Assembly (NCBI RefSeq): GCF_029227915.1 | Contig: NC_079875.1 | Coordinates: 248,001-312,000 of the forward strand | Direction: 5' to 3' | From: Hydractinia symbiolongicarpus | Lineage: Eukaryota > Cnidaria > Hydrozoa > Anthoathecata > Hydractiniidae | DNA length: 64,000 nt | Shown here: positions 60,432 to 64,000 of the stretch, one piece after another | Position numbering within the stretch: the stretch's first letter is position 1 | Layout: each line of letters opens with the position of its first letter | Made by a program: the position numbers and the translations under genes | The notes under the pieces: generated by a model | Databases searched by the model: none | What the model was told of the DNA's origin: nothing | The model's input: only the letters and a program-made list of their open reading frames with translations

Positions 60432-63400
60432 TGACTATACGGGCCGAGTCCGGGAGTTACGGGAAGTCACGGGTTTTCGTTTGCCGGCGATTAAACTTCT
60501 TTTATTCAGCGTCTCATCAAAAATGAAAACATTTTTTAAAAACTACAAGTCTCATGGGCTATAGTGGTGAAATAAAAATTTAAAAAATAGTTCTGGAAAT
60601 GAGTTTACTCACAGGGTACTTTCTTTGTATACATTCGACTATACGGGACAAGCCCGGGATTTACGGGAAATCGCGGGTTTTCGTTTGCCGGCGATTAAAC
60701 CTCTTTCATTAAGCGTCTCATTAAAAATGAAAACATTTTGGAAAACTACAAGTCTCATTCGTTCTAGTGGTGCAGAAATAATTTGAAAAATCGTTCGGGA
60801 AATGAGTTTACTCCCTGGGTACTTTCTTTTTATACTTTTGACTATACGGGCCGAGTCCGGGAGTTACGGGAAGTCGCGGGTTTTCGTTTGCCGGCGATTA
60901 AACTTCTTTTATTCAGCGTCTCATCAAAAATGAAAACATTTTTAAAAACTACAAGTCTCATGGGCTTTAGTGGTGAAATAATAATTTAAAAAATCGTTCG
61001 GGAAATGAGTTTACTCCCTGGGTACTTTCTTTTTATACTTTTGACTATACGGGCCAAGTCCGGGAGTTACGGAAAGTTGCGGGTTCTCGTTTGCCGGCGA
61101 TTAAACTTCTGTTATTCAGCGTCTCATCAAAAATGAAAACATTTTTAAAAACTACAAGTCTCATGGGCTTTAGTGGTGAAATAATAATTTAAAAAATCGT
61201 TCGGTAAATGAGTTTACTCCCTGGGTACTTTCTTTGTATACTTTTGACTATACGGGCCGAGTCCAGGGTTTACGGGAAATGGCGGGTTTTCGTTTGCCGG
61301 CCATTAAACTTCTTTTATTCAGCGTCTCATCAAAAATGAAAACATTTTTAAAAACTACAAGTCTCATGCGATTTAGTGGTGAAAAGATAATTTAAAAAAT
61401 CGTTCTGGAAATGAGTTTAGTCACAGGGTACTTTCTTTGCATACATTCGACTATACGGGACAAGCCCGGGCTTTACGGGAAATCGCGGGTTTTCGTTTGC
61501 CGGCGATTAAACCTCTTTCATTAAGCGTCTCATTAAAAATGAAAACATTTTGGAAAACTACAAGTCTCATTCGTTCTAGTGGTGAAAAAGTAATTTAAAA
61601 AATCGTTCAGGAAATGAGTTTACTCCCTAGGTCCTTTCTTTGTATACTTTTGACTATACGGGCCGAGTTTAGGATTTACGGGAAATCGCAGGTTTTCGTT
61701 TGCTGGCGATTAAACTTCTTTTATTCAGCGTCTCATCATAAATGAAAACAATTTTGAAAACTACAAGTCTTATGCGATTTAGTGGTGAAAAGATAATTTA
61801 AAAAATCGTTCTGGAAATGAGTTTACTCACCGGGTACTTTTCTTTGCATACATTCGACTATACGGGACAAGCCCGGGATTTACGGGAAATCGCGAGTTTT
61901 CGTTTGCCGGCGATTAAACCTCTTTCATTAAGCGTCTCATTAAAAATGAAAACATTTTGGAAAACTACAAGTCTCATTCGTTTTAGTGGTGAAAAAGTAA
62001 TTTAAAAAATCGTTCGGGAAATGAGTTTACTCATTGGGTTCTTTCTTTGTATACTTTTGACTACACGGGCCGAGTCCGGGGTTTACGGGAAATGGCGGGT
62101 TTTCGTTTGCCGGCGATTAAACTTCTTTTATTCAACGTCTCATCAAAAATGAAAACATTTTTAAAAACTACAAGTTTCATGGGCTTTAGTGGTGAAATAA
62201 TAATTTAAAAAATCGTTCGGGATATGAGTTTACTCCCTGGGTACTTTTTTCGTATACTTTTGTCTTTACAGGCCGAGTCCGGGATTTACAGGAAATCGCA
62301 AGTTTTCTTTTGCCCGCGATTAAACTTCTTTTATTCAGCGTCTCATCAAAAATGAAAACATTTTTGAAAACTACAAGTCTCATGCGTTTTAGTGATGAAA
62401 AATTAATTTAAAAAATCGTTCTGGAAATGAGTTTACTCACAGGGTACTTTCTTTGTATACATTCGACTATACGGGACAAGCCTAGGATTTACGGGAAATC
62501 GCGGGTTTTTGTTTGCCGGCGATTAAACCTCTTTCATTAAGCGTCTCATTAAAAATGAAAACATTTTGGAAAACTACAAGTCTCATTCGTTCTAGTGGTG
62601 AAAAAGTAATTTTAAAAATCGTTCAGGAAATGAGTTTACTCCCTAGGTCCTTTCTTTGTATACTTTTGACTATACGGGCCGAGTTTAGGATTTACGGGAA
62701 ATCGCAGGTTTTCGTTTGCTGGCGATTAAACTTCTTTTATTCAGCGTCTCATCATAAATGAAAACAATTTTGAAAACTACAAGTCTTATGCGATTTAGTG
62801 GTGAAAAGATAATTTAAAAAATCGTTCTGGAAATGAGTTTACTCACCGGGTACTTTTCTTTGCATACATTCGACTATACGGGACAAGCCCGGGATTTACG
62901 GGAAATCGCGAGTTTTCGTTTGCCGGCGATTAAACCTCTTTCATTAAGCGTCTCATTAAAAATGAAAACATTTTGGAAAACTACAAGTCTCATTCGTTTT
63001 AGTGGTGAAAAAGTAATTTAAAAAATCGTTCGGGAAATGAGTTTACTCATTGGGTTCTTTCTTTGTATACTTTTGACTACACGGGCCGAGTCCGGGGTTT
63101 ACGGGAAATGGCGGGTTTTCGTTTGCCGGCGATTAAACTTCTTTTATTCAACGTCTCATCAAAAATGAAAACATTTTTAAAAACTACAAGTTTCATGGGC
63201 TTTAGTGGTGAAATAATAATTTAAAAAATCGTTCGGGATATGAGTTTACTCCCTGGGTACTTTTTTCGTATACTTTTGTCTTTACAGGCCGAGTCCGGGA
63301 TTTACAGGAAATCGCAAGTTTTCTTTTGCCCGCGATTAAACTTCTTTTATTCAGCGTCTCATCAAAAATGAAAACATTTTTGAAAACTACAAGTCTCATG

Positions 63401-64000
63401 CGTTTTAGTGATGAAAAATTAATTTAAAAAATCGTTCTGGAAATGAGTTTACTCACAGGGTACTTTCTTTGTATACATTCGACTATACGGGACAAGCCTA
63501 GGATTTACGGGAAATCGCGGGTTTTTGTTTGCCGGCGATTAAACCTCTTTCATTAAGCGTCTCATTAAAAATGAAAACATTTTGGAAAACTACAAGTCTC
63601 ATTCGTTCTAGTGGTGAAAAAGTAATTTTAAAAATCGTTCGGGAAATGAGTTTACTCCTGGGTTCTTTCTTTGTATACTTTTGACTATACGGGCCGAGCC
63701 CTGGGTTTACGGGAAATGGCGGGTTTTCGTTTGCCGGCGATTAAACTTCTTTTATTCAGCGTCTCATCGAAAATGAAAACATTTTTAAAAACTACAAGTC
63801 TCATGGGTTTTAGTGGTGAAATAATAATTTAAAAAATTGTTCGAGATATGAGTTTACTCCCTGGGTACTTTTTTTGTATACTTTTGTCTTTACAGGCCGA
63901 GTCCGGGATTTACAGGAAATGGCGGGTTTTCGTTTGCCGGCGATTAAACTTCTTTTATTCAGCGTCTCATCAAAAATGAAACATTTTTAAAAACTACAAG
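60432..64000. repeat. 203-bp satellite array, right segment
   Basis: The same satellite resumes in the same orientation and in the same monomer that was cut at 57421. It begins with TGACTATACGGGCC, the exact continuation of the class B unit. About 17.6 monomers lie here and the array runs off the right edge. The sequence from about 61.1 kb on resembles 41.1-42.4 kb, including the rare variants GAGTTTAGGATTTACGG and CCTAGGTCCTTTC, so the two regions are paralogous copies. Within this segment one five-monomer unit is tandemly duplicated (see the entry at 61600). Confidence 0.98.
61600..63631. repeat. 1,016-bp five-monomer unit, two copies
   Basis: Copies at about 61600-62615 and 62616-63631. 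Shared markers are CTCACCGGGTACTTTTC, GACTACACGGGCC and TTCAACGTCTC. The homologous sequence at about 41.1-42.2 kb (offset 20,446 bp) has this unit only once, so the duplication arose after the two regions separated. Confidence 0.8.

Noticed and set aside
60425-60432. Classical Helitron ending (CTAG followed by T)
   Set aside because: The 3' CTAG|T fits, but the left end does not start with TC and the host site is T|T, not A|T. The asymmetric-repeat (Helentron-type) reading fits better.
1-64000. Dozens of repeated plus-strand frames of 60-102 codons and minus-strand frames of about 65 codons with near-identical products
   Set aside because: They recur once per satellite unit, stop within about one monomer, and drift frame because 203 is not divisible by 3. 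They change stop position with satellite variants. This is satellite sequence, not a gene family.
1-64000. CRISPR array
   Set aside because: The repeat is a contiguous 203-bp unit with variation spread throughout. There are no short repeats with unique spacers and no cas genes.

Overview
The window is almost entirely satellite DNA from a eukaryotic nuclear genome. A head-to-tail tandem array with a period of about 203 bp fills positions 1-57421 and 60432-64000, roughly 300 monomers, all in the same orientation as far as I can see. I found no convincing protein-coding gene, tRNA, rRNA or CRISPR array. The many short reading frames of 60-100 codons are copies of the satellite itself. Because 203 is not a multiple of 3, no frame survives more than about one monomer. 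The host cannot be named securely. The unit length near one nucleosome, multi-scale higher-order repeats and AT-rich non-coding island fit an animal pericentromere or centromere. A few island motifs remind me of anthozoan (coral or anemone) repeats, but that is from memory and weak.

Monomers fall into two main classes that often alternate. Class A has ACTCACAGG before GTACTTTC and then ATTCGACTATACGGGCCAAG. Class B has ACTCCCTGG before GTACTTTC and then CTTTTGACTATACGGGCCG. From about 31.4 kb a third form (class C, CTTTTGTCTTTACAGGCCG) appears. Higher-order structure changes along the window. From 1 to 11 kb there are three copies of an 11-monomer block. From 12 to 22 kb a 2,314-bp unit carries an 89-bp truncated monomer. 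From 22 to 30 kb there are variable copies of a 2,521-bp unit. From 31 to 57 kb there are 4-, 5- and 7-monomer tandem units of about 812, 1010-1015 and 1421 bp. From 60.4 to 64 kb lies a derived copy of the 41-42 kb sequence with an extra 1016-bp tandem duplication.

The one clear interruption is a 3,010-bp island at 57422-60431, inserted inside a class B monomer. An uninterrupted paralogous copy of the same monomer lies exactly 19,668 bp upstream (junction 37754/37755), so the element boundaries can be read to within a base. The element sits between two host T residues and has no target-site duplication. It starts with TTGCGAAGCA, carries the inverted copy TGCTTCGCAA 19 bp inside its other end, and ends in CTAG. 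A terminal plus subterminal asymmetric inverted repeat with T|T insertion is the pattern described for Helentron/Helitron2-type rolling-circle transposons. No Rep/helicase coding is present, so it would be a non-autonomous copy. It may carry a captured 3' gene end (splice-acceptor-like tract, seven codons, stop, AATAAA).

The functional reading is tentative: a young, actively homogenising satellite array with conserved dyads in nearly every monomer, invaded once in this window by a mobile element. Boundaries of repeat blocks were found by eye from shared rare variants and are accurate to tens of bases unless stated.
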